Below, one piece after another: positions 36,475-44,609 of a stretch of DNA of 64,000 bases (its first letter is position 1; every line of letters starts with the position of its first letter). A program made the translations under genes and the position numbers. The stretch covers positions 124,001-188,000 of the forward strand of contig JANQOK010000017.1 of NCBI GenBank assembly GCA_028289645.1, read 5' to 3'. The stretch comes from Anderseniella sp. GTDB lineage: Bacteria > Pseudomonadota > Alphaproteobacteria > Rhizobiales > Aestuariivirgaceae. The notes below the pieces were generated by a model. That model saw only the letters and a program-made list of their open reading frames with translations, was not told where the DNA came from and ran no database searches.

Positions 36475-37074
36475 ATGGCCACTCAACGCGCACGTAAAAC
36501 CCGTTCACCGTCTGATGTGACGCCAGAACTGGGCAAGACCATCCAGCGCCTGCGCAAGGCGTACAAGATGTCGCTCGGAGATTTGTCGGAGCAATCCGGC
36601 GTAGCCAAATCGATTATCTCGCAAATTGAGCGAAACGAGACCAATCCGACTATTTCCACGGTGTTCCGGCTGTCACAGGCGCTCGACACCACCATTGAAG
36701 AGGTGTTGAAGACCGGCAAGAGCGATGCGTTCATAGAACATCAGACGCGGGCGGCCGTACCGTTGCTGGAGAGTGAAGACGGACTGTGCCGGCTGGCGAT
36801 CGCCGGGCCATTGAACCTGGTTGATCATCTGCAATGGTATGACTTCCATGCCAAGCCTGAAGGTGTGCTTGAATCTGAACCTCATCCGCCCGGAACCATC
36901 GAACACTTGTATGTGGTGACAGGGCAATTGCAGGTAACCGTGGACGGAGAAAGCCGTGAGGCCAAGGCCGGCGAGGCGTTGCGCTACCATGCTGACAAAC
37001 CGCACAAGCTGGTGAACACCGGTGCGGTTGCGGCGCATGCCACTATGGTTCTTGTGCTGCGTCAGCCGGGCTGA
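36475..37074 (+). CDS. XRE family regulator with C-terminal cupin domain
   Basis: 199 aa. N-terminal lambda-type HTH (LGKTIQRLRKAYKMSLGDLSEQSGVAKSIISQIERNETNPT, residues ~19-60) fused to a cupin sensor domain (residues ~125-195, EHLYVVTGQLQVTVDGESREAKAGEALRYHADKPH). Such proteins (PuuR/SutR-like) sense small molecules and control nearby metabolic genes. The SDR gene follows after 53 bp and is a likely target or partner. Confidence 0.85.
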   Translation: MATQRARKTRSPSDVTPELGKTIQRLRKAYKMSLGDLSEQSGVAKSIISQIERNETNPTISTVFRLSQALDTTIEEVLKTGKSDAFIEHQTRAAVPLLESEDGLCRLAIAGPLNLVDHLQWYDFHAKPEGVLESEPHPPGTIEHLYVVTGQLQVTVDGESREAKAGEALRYHADKPHKLVNTGAVAAHATMVLVLRQPG

Positions 37075-37127
37075 CTTATCGGACCGGAGCCGATCACTCG
37101 CCAATCCTTAGAACGGAGCTGCGTTGA

Positions 37128-37955
37128 ATGAAGCCGTTGTCGGGGAAAGTCGCGATTGTTACCGGTGCATCGGCCCCCAGAGGCATCGGCAGCGCGATCG
37201 TGAGGCGGCTTGCAGATGACGGTGCCTCGGTAATTGCGACCGACATGCGCGGCAGCCTGCAGATCGGCGGTGAAACCCATCACAGAACCGAACTTCTGCA
37301 TGCATTGAGTGCCGAATTGCTGGAAACCGGCAGCACTGTAATGCCGTTGAATCTGGATGTTGCGGATGACGACGATATTCGCATGTGCATTGCCGCGGCA
37401 GTGACTGAGTTCGGACGCGTAGACATTCTGGTCAACAATGCCGGGTCATTGGCAGGTTCCGACAACTTTCTGTCCACCATGCCGGATCAGTGGGAAACGA
37501 GCTTTCGCGTGAACATCCTTGGTCCGATGATGCTGTCGCAGGCTGTGATACCAGAGATGCGCAAAGTAGGCGGCGGCCGGATCATCAATATCGGATCGAC
37601 CGGCAGCCTTGGCGCCGAGCCGGGGTTCGGCGCCTATACTGTGATGAAGCATGGCCTGGTCGGAATGACCAAGACAATTGCTGCTGAATTCGGCGTTGAC
37701 GGGATTTTGTGCAACATCGTCTGCCCGGGATATATCATGACGGATATGCATGCCGCCGCCAATGAGCGCCTGGCGAAGCAGGCCGCAGTCGGTGTCGACG
37801 AAATCCGAAAGCAGCGCTATGCAACTGTTGCGGTTCGAGACGCCGGACAACCCGAAGATGTCGCCGAAGCGGTTTCATATCTGGCCGGGCCGAGCTCTGC
37901 TTATGTGACAGGGATTTGCCTGCCGGTCAGTGGGGGAGTGCCGTTTGGCATCTGA
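37128..37955 (+). CDS. SDR family oxidoreductase
   Basis: 275-aa short-chain dehydrogenase: NAD(P)-binding VTGASAPRGIGSAIVRRLADDG, the NNAG motif, catalytic Ser in NIGSTGSLG and Tyr/Lys in YTVMKHG, C-terminal ITGICLPVSGG. Slightly longer than typical because of an insertion around residues 45-70 (the HHRTELLHALSAELLETG region). A good intrinsic terminator follows. The substrate is unknown; the partner regulator just upstream suggests a small inducible catabolic unit. Confidence 0.85.
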   Translation: MKPLSGKVAIVTGASAPRGIGSAIVRRLADDGASVIATDMRGSLQIGGETHHRTELLHALSAELLETGSTVMPLNLDVADDDDIRMCIAAAVTEFGRVDILVNNAGSLAGSDNFLSTMPDQWETSFRVNILGPMMLSQAVIPEMRKVGGGRIINIGSTGSLGAEPGFGAYTVMKHGLVGMTKTIAAEFGVDGILCNIVCPGYIMTDMHAAANERLAKQAAVGVDEIRKQRYATVAVRDAGQPEDVAEAVSYLAGPSSAYVTGICLPVSGGVPFGI

Positions 37956-37976
37956 TGTTTGCGGACGCACAACATG

Positions 37977-38011
37977 AAAAACCCCGCTTTCCTGGTGGAA
38001 GCGGGGTTTTT
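37977..38011 (+). terminator. Rho-independent terminator after SDR gene
   Basis: GC-rich stem CCCCGCTT / AAGCGGGG, extended by CC/GG around a bulged T, flanked by an A-run before and TTTTT after, 22 bp beyond the SDR stop. The A-run means it could also end transcripts arriving on the minus strand from the small membrane protein gene at 38104. Confidence 0.85.
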
Positions 38012-38103
38012 GCTGATTGAGGTGCTGCAACCTGATCAGGAGATATGTATGGTCCAGGCAGTTGGAGACTGCTGCATGGATGAAATGGCGAGGCGACGCC
38101 GCC

Positions 38104-38361
38104 CTAGTGACAATACGACTTGATGATCGGTGTCGTCGGCAAGGTGCTTGCCTGGTACTTGTCGATGGTGCTGTGAGCTTCCAGCAGGCTTGAACACATC
38201 CGCGACTGCTGCGACATGACGGAGAACGAATTTACACCCAGAACCACCAATACCGCGAACAGAACCACGCAAATGCGAGCCAGCGTATTGGCGACCGAGA
38301 GACGCTCGTTGGCCAGTTTCTGCCACGGAATCATCTGCTCGTTTTGCGCTACTCTCAACAT
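38104..38361 (-). CDS. Small single-pass membrane protein, hypothetical
   Basis: 85 aa from ATG 38361, which follows GAGGGAGAGA. A cytosolic-looking N-terminus MLRVAQNEQMIPWQKLANER is followed by one transmembrane helix (TLARICVVLFAVLVVLGVNSF, residues ~26-46) and a short tail with two Cys. No family is recognised. The clear ribosome binding site and the terminator just beyond its stop support a real gene. It stands alone, divergent from nagZ. Confidence 0.6.
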   Translation of the reverse strand: MLRVAQNEQMIPWQKLANERLSVANTLARICVVLFAVLVVLGVNSFSVMSQQSRMCSSLLEAHSTIDKYQASTLPTTPIIKSYCH

Positions 38362-38630
38362 TCTCTCTCCCTCTCGCTTAACTAAAAGTTCCCATGTGCC
38401 CAACGATATGTCTGGGCTTTGATGACCATTTGTTTACTACATGGAGCGGCCAACCGGTTCTTAAATCCCTTGTTAACGTTGCGCGTTCGTGAACGAAAAA
38501 CGGACAATTTTAAGCAAATTTGCAGTGTATATAGCGGGTGCCCGGCAAGCGGGAATTGCACGCTGTGGCAAAATCGCTAGATTCAGCGGAATTACCGGGG
38601 GACGATTCGGGTGAGAGGGTTACGCTAACC

Positions 38631-39686
38631 ATGATTGGTGCGTTCATTTGCGGTTGCACGGGTGTAGAGCTTAGTGCGGACGAAGAGGCTTTTTTTCGTG
38701 ACGCTCAACCCTGGGGACTTATCCTCTTTGCCCGCAATGTCGATAACCGCCAGCAGCTTTGTGACCTGACATCCCGGTTTCGCGAACTTGTCGGCCGCGC
38801 CGACGCGCCTGTGCTGATCGATCAGGAAGGCGGGCGGGTGCAGCGCATGGGGCCGCCTGAATGGCGCAAGTATCCGCCCGGCCGTGCCTACGCCGACATT
38901 TATGAACTTGACGCATTGGCCGGTTTGTCCGCAACCCGGCTGGTTTACCGCCTGCTGGCCAGCGATCTGGCGGAAGTTGGCATTAATGTCGATTGTCTGC
39001 CGGTGCTGGATGTGCCGCAACCCGGTGGCCACAAGATCATCGGCGACCGCTCTTACGGCACCAGTCCTGAGCAGGTTGCCCTGCTCGGCAGGGCGGCCGC
39101 GCAGGGGCTGATGGACGGCGGCGTGCTGCCGGTTATCAAGCATATCCCCGGTCATGGCCGTGCATTGTGCGACAGTCACCTTGAGCTACCGGTAGTGGAC
39201 GCTCCGCTGCAGGACCTGGAACAGACGGATTTCGCGCCATTTGCGGCCCTGGCCGACGCGCCAATGGCGATGACGGCGCACGTGGTCTACTCGGCGATTG
39301 ATGAAGATGCGCCGTGCACGCTGTCGGCGAAAGCGATCGGCGACGTGGTGCGAAAACAGCTTGGCTTTGACGGCCTTTTGATGAGCGACGATCTGTCGAT
39401 GAAGGCGCTTGATGCGTCGCTGACCCACATGGTGGGCGAAGAACTGTCCAATTTCAGGTCATCCATGCATGCGCGCGGCGAGTTGGCGGTCAAGGCGGGA
39501 TGCGATGTGCTGTTGCATTGCAATGGCGATATGGAGGAAATGAAGCAGGTGGCGGATGTCGCCGGCATCCTGAAAGGCAGAGCGGAAAAACGCGCGCTAA
39601 GGGCCCTGTCATTTCAGCGCACACCGGATGATTTTGACGTGGCTGAAGCCGAACGGGTCCTGGACAGCATGATGGCGATGGCGTGA
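38631..39686 (+). CDS. nagZ: Beta-N-acetylhexosaminidase
   Basis: 351-aa glycoside hydrolase family 3 enzyme of peptidoglycan recycling, cleaving GlcNAc-anhydroMurNAc. Visible signatures: FARNVDN, LIDQEGGRVQRM, the KHIPGHGR loop with its catalytic His and LLMSDDLSMKAL with the nucleophile Asp. ATG 38631 is chosen as the family begins MIGAFICGCTG; the open frame extends to 38538. It opens the conserved alphaproteobacterial series nagZ-scpA-scpB-(ABC ATPase)-tatABC. Gap to scpA is 155 bp. Confidence 0.9.
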   Translation: MIGAFICGCTGVELSADEEAFFRDAQPWGLILFARNVDNRQQLCDLTSRFRELVGRADAPVLIDQEGGRVQRMGPPEWRKYPPGRAYADIYELDALAGLSATRLVYRLLASDLAEVGINVDCLPVLDVPQPGGHKIIGDRSYGTSPEQVALLGRAAAQGLMDGGVLPVIKHIPGHGRALCDSHLELPVVDAPLQDLEQTDFAPFAALADAPMAMTAHVVYSAIDEDAPCTLSAKAIGDVVRKQLGFDGLLMSDDLSMKALDASLTHMVGEELSNFRSSMHARGELAVKAGCDVLLHCNGDMEEMKQVADVAGILKGRAEKRALRALSFQRTPDDFDVAEAERVLDSMMAMA

Positions 39687-39841
39687 AGAAGCCGTGTCAG
39701 ATGCGCACGTTTTCATCATATGGCGGCCACATCACTTGCGGATAAGTGCGTATCGCCGCTGTCAGAGATGGTCAACCAAGCTATATCTGGTGTATCAATT
39801 GTGACGAACCCGCGACATGTGGGCATTGAAATGCGGATTTC

Positions 39842-40669
39842 ATGAGCAAGGAAACGACAACTCCAGCGCAAGACGAACTGTGGCCGGATGGTCAGGGTCC
39901 GGTGCGGCTGATGCCGGAGCCGGAAGAGGAAGGCCTGCCGTTGATCGTCGATCTCGACGGGTTCGAGGGGCCGCTCGATCTTCTGCTGCAACTGGCCCGC
40001 AACCAGAAGGTCGATATCACCAAGATTTCGATCCTTGCGCTGGCTGAACAGTATCTCGTGTTCATTGAAGACGCCCGCAGGATGAAGCTGGAACTGGCGG
40101 CTGACTATCTGGTCATGGCCGCCTGGCTGGCCTATCTCAAGTCGCGCCTGCTGCTGCCCAAGGAAACTGACGATGGCGACGAGCCGCCGCCGGAAGAGCT
40201 GGCGGCCCGGCTGCAGTTTCGACTGCAGCGGTTGCAGGCGATGCGGGATGCCGGGGCAAAGCTGATGTCGCGCAACCGTCTCGGGCGTGACGTGTTTGAT
40301 CGCGGCTGGCCGGAACCGGTGGTTGTGGAGCGGCAGGTCGAGTGGGGCGACAACCTGATTGACCTGTTGCAGGCCTATGCCGACCGGCGGCAACGCAAAG
40401 CAGCGCACCATAGTTATGAGATCAAGCCGATGGCGGTGTGGACCCTGAAGGAAGCACGCACGGCGCTGGAGAGAATGCTGGGCACAATGGATGACTGGGG
40501 CCGGTTCGATGCGTACCTGGTGCAGTACATGGTGGAACCTGAGAAGCGCGCTTCAGTAATCGCATCGGGGTTCACCGCATCGCTTGAACTAGTGCGTGAA
40601 GGAGTGCTGGAGGTTCGCCAGGAGAAATCGTTCGAACCGATTTACATGCGGCGCTCGCGCGTGGGTTAG
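39842..40669 (+). CDS. scpA: Segregation and condensation protein A
   Basis: 275-aa kleisin subunit of the bacterial SMC-ScpAB condensin. The N-terminal DGFEGPLDLLLQLARNQKVDITKISILALAEQYL is the SMC-binding helical signature, followed by AADYLVMAAWLAYLKSRLLLP and a C-terminal winged-helix region. Works with ScpB (next gene, 47 bp) and SMC in chromosome segregation. The N-terminal ~35 residues before the conserved start are acidic and variable. Confidence 0.92.
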   Translation: MSKETTTPAQDELWPDGQGPVRLMPEPEEEGLPLIVDLDGFEGPLDLLLQLARNQKVDITKISILALAEQYLVFIEDARRMKLELAADYLVMAAWLAYLKSRLLLPKETDDGDEPPPEELAARLQFRLQRLQAMRDAGAKLMSRNRLGRDVFDRGWPEPVVVERQVEWGDNLIDLLQAYADRRQRKAAHHSYEIKPMAVWTLKEARTALERMLGTMDDWGRFDAYLVQYMVEPEKRASVIASGFTASLELVREGVLEVRQEKSFEPIYMRRSRVG

Positions 40670-40716
40670 GCGTTACGGCCCTGGCTGGGGCCATATGGGG
40701 CAAGAGGGATTACAAG

Positions 40717-41625
40717 TTGGCAAAGCAAGCTGTGAAGATCGAAAACGGACAAGAGCCGTTACATGACCTGGAAGACGATGCAGTGGAATCCGCGTCGTCG
40801 GTTGATGACATCGCGCCTGCACAGGACCTGCCGCCTGCCGACGACAGCGATCTGCCGGATTACCTGCTGCGCAAGGGAGATGCGATTTCCGGCATCATGC
40901 CGGAACTACAGCAGCAGCGCGTGGTCGAGGCGCTGCTGTTTGCCGCAGCCGGCCCGCTGAGTGAAGCGGAACTGGCCGCGGCGTTGCCCAAGGATGCCGA
41001 TGTGGCTGGTCTGTTGGAGACGGTGCAGGAAAGTTACCAGATGCGTGGCGTCAACCTGAAGCAGATTGCCGGAAAGTGGGCGTTCCGCACCGCCGATGAC
41101 CTGAGCTTTTTGTTGCGCGAAGAGGCAATCGAACAGAAGAAACTTTCGCGGGCAGGCCTGGAGGTGTTGTCGATCATCGCCTACCACCAGCCGGTCACCC
41201 GCGCCGAAATTGAAGATATCCGCGGCGTGGCGACTGCGAAGGGTACGCTCGATATCCTGATGGAGATTGGCTGGATTAAGATGCGCGGCCGCCGGCGCAC
41301 GCCGGGCCGTCCTGTCACCTACGGCACCACGCAGGAGTTCCTGGAGCATTTCGGGTTGAATGAAATTCGTGATCTGCCCGGCATGGCTGAACTGAAGGGT
41401 TCCGGTCTGCTGTCGGGCAACCTGCCGCCGGACATGTTCATTCCCAGCCCGAGCGATGACGATGCGCTCGGTCCGGACGAGGACCCGCTGGACGCTGACG
41501 ACCTCGAACCGGAGCTTGAAATGCATCTGCCCGATGATGAAGAGGCAGATGATGCGGCAGCGGAATCCGATGAAGCCCTGAATATGGACCTGCCGGAAGT
41601 CCTCGATGACGAGGGCAGGGCGTAA
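40717..41625 (+). CDS. scpB: Segregation and condensation protein B
   Basis: 302-aa ScpB, a dimer of tandem winged helices that binds the kleisin ScpA. Core segment QRVVEALLFAAAGPLSEAELAAALP to LEVLSIIAYHQPVTRAEIEDIRGVA is fully recognisable. It is longer than typical: an acidic N-terminal ~65 residues and an Asp/Glu-rich C-terminal tail (residues ~245-300, e.g. DDDALGPDEDPLDADDLEPE) flank the core. TTG 40717 has AAGAGGG upstream. Confidence 0.9.
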   Translation: MAKQAVKIENGQEPLHDLEDDAVESASSVDDIAPAQDLPPADDSDLPDYLLRKGDAISGIMPELQQQRVVEALLFAAAGPLSEAELAAALPKDADVAGLLETVQESYQMRGVNLKQIAGKWAFRTADDLSFLLREEAIEQKKLSRAGLEVLSIIAYHQPVTRAEIEDIRGVATAKGTLDILMEIGWIKMRGRRRTPGRPVTYGTTQEFLEHFGLNEIRDLPGMAELKGSGLLSGNLPPDMFIPSPSDDDALGPDEDPLDADDLEPELEMHLPDDEEADDAAAESDEALNMDLPEVLDDEGRA

Positions 41626-41706
41626 AACGCCGCACCAGCTACTTCGGCCGATTTGCTTGCGCGAATGCTGGATAGTTGTCACGCGTTGGTGTAATCACCT
41701 GTCACA

Positions 41707-42825
41707 ATGACGGAAGTGCTTCACAGAACGACCAGGGGCAGGTGGGGACCGCGTGGTACCGCCGCCGCTGCCTTTTCGTCCAGCGTCACATTTGATGACG
41801 TGTCGCTTGCCTATGGTGAGACGGAAGCCGTGCGCAACGTGTCCTTTGAGTTGAAGCAGGGTGAGATCGTGTGCCTGCTCGGCCCGTCTGGCTGCGGCAA
41901 ATCAACCCTGATGCGGCTGGCTGCCGGCGTGGAGCGCCCCGATTCCGGACGCATTCTGCTCGACAATGCCGAAGTTGCATCGGACCGCATCTTTGTTCCA
42001 CCGGAAAAGCGCTCAGTCGGCCTGATGTTTCAGGATTATGCGCTGTTTCCGCATCTCACCGTGATGGGCAATGTCACGTTCGGACTCAAGGGAGTGGACA
42101 AGCAAAGCGCCACCAATGCCGCGCGCTCGGCCTTGTTGCGCGTTGGGCTCGATCACCTTGAGCAATCCTACCCGCATGAGTTGTCCGGTGGTGAACAGCA
42201 GCGGGTTGCGCTGGCGCGGGCAATCGTGCCGCGGCCGGCGGTGCTGTTGATGGATGAACCGTTCTCGGGCCTCGACCAGCGCCTCAGAGAACATGTGCGC
42301 CATGAGACCCTGGCGATCCTGAAGGAAACCCGGTCCAGTTCCATCCTCGTGACCCATGATCCGGAAGAGGCCATGGGGATGGCGGACCGGATCGTGCTCA
42401 TGCGGGCCGGGCGCGTCGTTCAGATCGGCACGCCTGACGAGTTGTATCGCCGGCCGGCGGACGCCGAAGCGGCGCGGTTTTTTTCAGACGTGAACGAGTT
42501 GCGGGTGCGTATTGTCGATGGCGCCGCTGACACACCGCTGGGCCGGTTCAAGACCGAGGTCGGTGAAGAGGGTGGCCCGGCGTTGGTCATGATCCGGCCA
42601 CAGGCATTTGTACGGACAGGGGATTATCATCAGGGATCGATCATGGCGCAGGTTACCGACCAGCGGTTTTTGGGCGACAAGGTTGAGCTTTCGCTGTTGT
42701 TTGAAGGGCTAAACGAGGTGGTGTACGCCAGGGTGGCGACGACAGGATGTCCGACGCTGGGGGAAACCGCTCATTTCCGCCTCGATCCCGATCATGTGCT
42801 TGTGTTTGACAATCTGGGCGACTGA
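41707..42825 (+). CDS. ABC transporter ATP-binding protein (FbpC/PotA-like), orphan
   Basis: 372-aa ATPase: Walker A GPSGCGKSTLMRLA, Q-loop FQDYALFPHLTV, signature LSGGEQQRVALARAIV, Walker B VLLMDEPFSGLD, H-loop VTHDPEEAMGM, then a TOBE-like C-terminal domain (~residues 260-370). The type resembles importers of ferric iron, spermidine or similar. No permease or binding protein lies nearby; it sits between scpB and tatA, which are usually adjacent in Alphaproteobacteria. The first ~25 residues are non-conserved, so the true start may lie downstream of 41707. Confidence 0.83.
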   Translation: MTEVLHRTTRGRWGPRGTAAAAFSSSVTFDDVSLAYGETEAVRNVSFELKQGEIVCLLGPSGCGKSTLMRLAAGVERPDSGRILLDNAEVASDRIFVPPEKRSVGLMFQDYALFPHLTVMGNVTFGLKGVDKQSATNAARSALLRVGLDHLEQSYPHELSGGEQQRVALARAIVPRPAVLLMDEPFSGLDQRLREHVRHETLAILKETRSSSILVTHDPEEAMGMADRIVLMRAGRVVQIGTPDELYRRPADAEAARFFSDVNELRVRIVDGAADTPLGRFKTEVGEEGGPALVMIRPQAFVRTGDYHQGSIMAQVTDQRFLGDKVELSLLFEGLNEVVYARVATTGCPTLGETAHFRLDPDHVLVFDNLGD

Positions 42826-42956
42826 CACCATTTCACATGTTAACCGCTCTGTGTTTGAAGCCGTTATCTCGTGTTGCGGCCCATAGGGCTTTCTGCAATA
42901 GTGCGCGCGAATTACGAGAGGTCCGGGTGGGGCCTTTGTGTATAGGGAGAACCTAA

Positions 42957-43190
42957 ATGTCTATCGGACCATGGCAAATTATCATTATCGTTCTGCTTTT
43001 GGTCATCCTGTTTGGCCGCGGCAAGATTTCCGAGCTTATGGGTGACGTTGCCAAGGGCATCAAGAGCTTCAAGAAGGGCATCGCAGAAGAAACTGACGAG
43101 GCCAAGGACGCGGTTGCCGACACCGCCAAAACCATTGAGCTGGAAGCAGAAGAGATGACCGAAAAGGCCAAGGACAAGGCCAAGAGCTGA
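42957..43190 (+). CDS. tatA: Twin-arginine translocase subunit TatA
   Basis: 77 aa: one N-terminal transmembrane helix ([20 protein letters not shown]) followed by the amphipathic [23 protein letters not shown] and a charged tail. TatA oligomers form the pore for folded proteins. First gene of the tatABC cluster; 95 bp to tatB. The FGRGK motif is a TatA hallmark. A Tat-type signal is seen on the deaminase at 8541. Confidence 0.92.
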   Translation: MSIGPWQIIIIVLLLVILFGRGKISELMGDVAKGIKSFKKGIAEETDEAKDAVADTAKTIELEAEEMTEKAKDKAKS

Positions 43191-43285
43191 TTTGTTTCGG
43201 TGATTTCTAGAGGCTGCTAATTGACAGCGGCCCCTCCAGCCAGCATTGGCAAGCTCTTTCCTTAGCGTTCGGGAAAACGGTTCAT

Positions 43286-43711
43286 ATGTTCGATTTCGGC
43301 TTAGGCAGTACGGAACTGATGCTCATTGCGGTGGTCGCACTGATCGTCATCGGGCCGCGCGATCTGCCGAAAGTGCTGCGCACGGTCGGGCAGGTGATGA
43401 CCAAGGTGCGGGCCATGGCGCGGGAATTTCAGGGCCATATCGAGGATGCCGCCAAGGACAGCGGCCTTGATGACCTGAAAAAGGATATCTCCAAAGCCAC
43501 AAACTTCGACATGAACGAGACGCTCAGCGATATTTCCCGCGAGCCCGGAAAAGTGTCGCCGCCAGCGGAAAAGGAAGCACCCAAGGCGTCTGCTGACGCG
43601 GCTGCCAAGCCGGCAGGCAAAGCGGCGGCCAAGAAGCCTGCCGCCAAGACTGCGGCGAAAGCAAAAGCCGCAACCAAGAAAACTGCGCCTGCCAAGGACA
43701 CGACTGCATGA
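43286..43711 (+). CDS. tatB: Twin-arginine translocase subunit TatB
   Basis: 141 aa. N-terminal helix FDFGLGSTELMLIAVVALIVIGPRDLPKVLRTVGQ with the conserved Glu and GPRDLP turn of TatB, then an amphipathic region and a long low-complexity Ala/Lys/Pro tail (from about residue 95). TatB binds TatC and the signal peptide. The stop overlaps tatC by four bases (ATGA). Confidence 0.92.
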   Translation: MFDFGLGSTELMLIAVVALIVIGPRDLPKVLRTVGQVMTKVRAMAREFQGHIEDAAKDSGLDDLKKDISKATNFDMNETLSDISREPGKVSPPAEKEAPKASADAAAKPAGKAAAKKPAAKTAAKAKAATKKTAPAKDTTA

Positions 43712-44514
43712 GCGCGCCCGACGACGACATCGAAGCATCCAGCGCGCCGCTAATCGAACATCTGGCCGAACTCCGGACCCGGCTGATACGGTCGGTCATC
43801 GGCTTTGCCGTCATGTTCGTTGTGTGTTTTTATTTCGCCGACAAGATTTTCGACTTCCTGCTGATCCCGTACCAGTGGGCCGTGGGTGAAAACCAGGAAC
43901 TGAACCTGATTTTCACCGCGCCGCAGGAATTTTTCTTCACTCAATTGAAGATCGGCATGTTCGGCGGCCTGTTCCTGGCGTTTCCGCTGATTGCCACCCA
44001 AATCTACATGTTTGTGGCCCCGGGCCTGTACAAGCACGAACGCAATGCCTTCAAGCCGTACCTTTATGCGACCCCGGTGCTGTTCGTGGCCGGTGCGTCG
44101 CTGGTGTTCTTCATGGTGATGCCGATTGCCATGCGGTTCTTTATCAGTTTCCAGCAATCAGGCGCGGACGGGCGGGCGGTCATCGAGTTGCTGCCCAAGG
44201 TGTCGGAGTATCTCAGCCTGACCATGACACTGATCCTGGCGTTCGGCATCTGCTTTCAGATGCCGGTTATCCTGACACTGCTCGGCCGTGTTGGCATTGT
44301 GACGTCGGACGGGCTGAAGGAGAAGCGCAAGTATGCCGTGGTTGCGGTGTTCGTGGCCGCAGCCTTGCTGACACCGCCGGATCCGTTCTCGCAACTTGGC
44401 CTGGGTATCCCGCTGTTGCTGCTTTACGAAGCCTCAATCTGGACGGTGCGCCTGGTGGAGAAAAAACGCGACGCAGCAGAAGCCGCGCGCGAGGCGGAGC
44501 TGGACGCAGACTGA
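43708..44514 (+). CDS. tatC: Twin-arginine translocase subunit TatC
   Basis: 268-aa six-helix membrane protein, the twin-arginine signal receptor. PLIEHLAELRTRLIRSVI at the N-terminus, FTAPQEFFFTQLKIGMFGG, and FEPYL-like KPYLYATPVLFVAGA plus FGICFQMPVILTLLGR are family signatures. Starts inside the end of tatB (four-base overlap). Charged C-terminal tail. Confidence 0.93.
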   Translation: MSAPDDDIEASSAPLIEHLAELRTRLIRSVIGFAVMFVVCFYFADKIFDFLLIPYQWAVGENQELNLIFTAPQEFFFTQLKIGMFGGLFLAFPLIATQIYMFVAPGLYKHERNAFKPYLYATPVLFVAGASLVFFMVMPIAMRFFISFQQSGADGRAVIELLPKVSEYLSLTMTLILAFGICFQMPVILTLLGRVGIVTSDGLKEKRKYAVVAVFVAAALLTPPDPFSQLGLGIPLLLLYEASIWTVRLVEKKRDAAEAAREAELDAD

Positions 44515-44609
44515 GTCTGCAGGCCAGCTGCGGCGTCATATTCCGAAAACCCTTGACCTTCCACTTACTGGAAACACGACATTGACCTCAGTGAACGTTC
44601 CGAGAGGCA

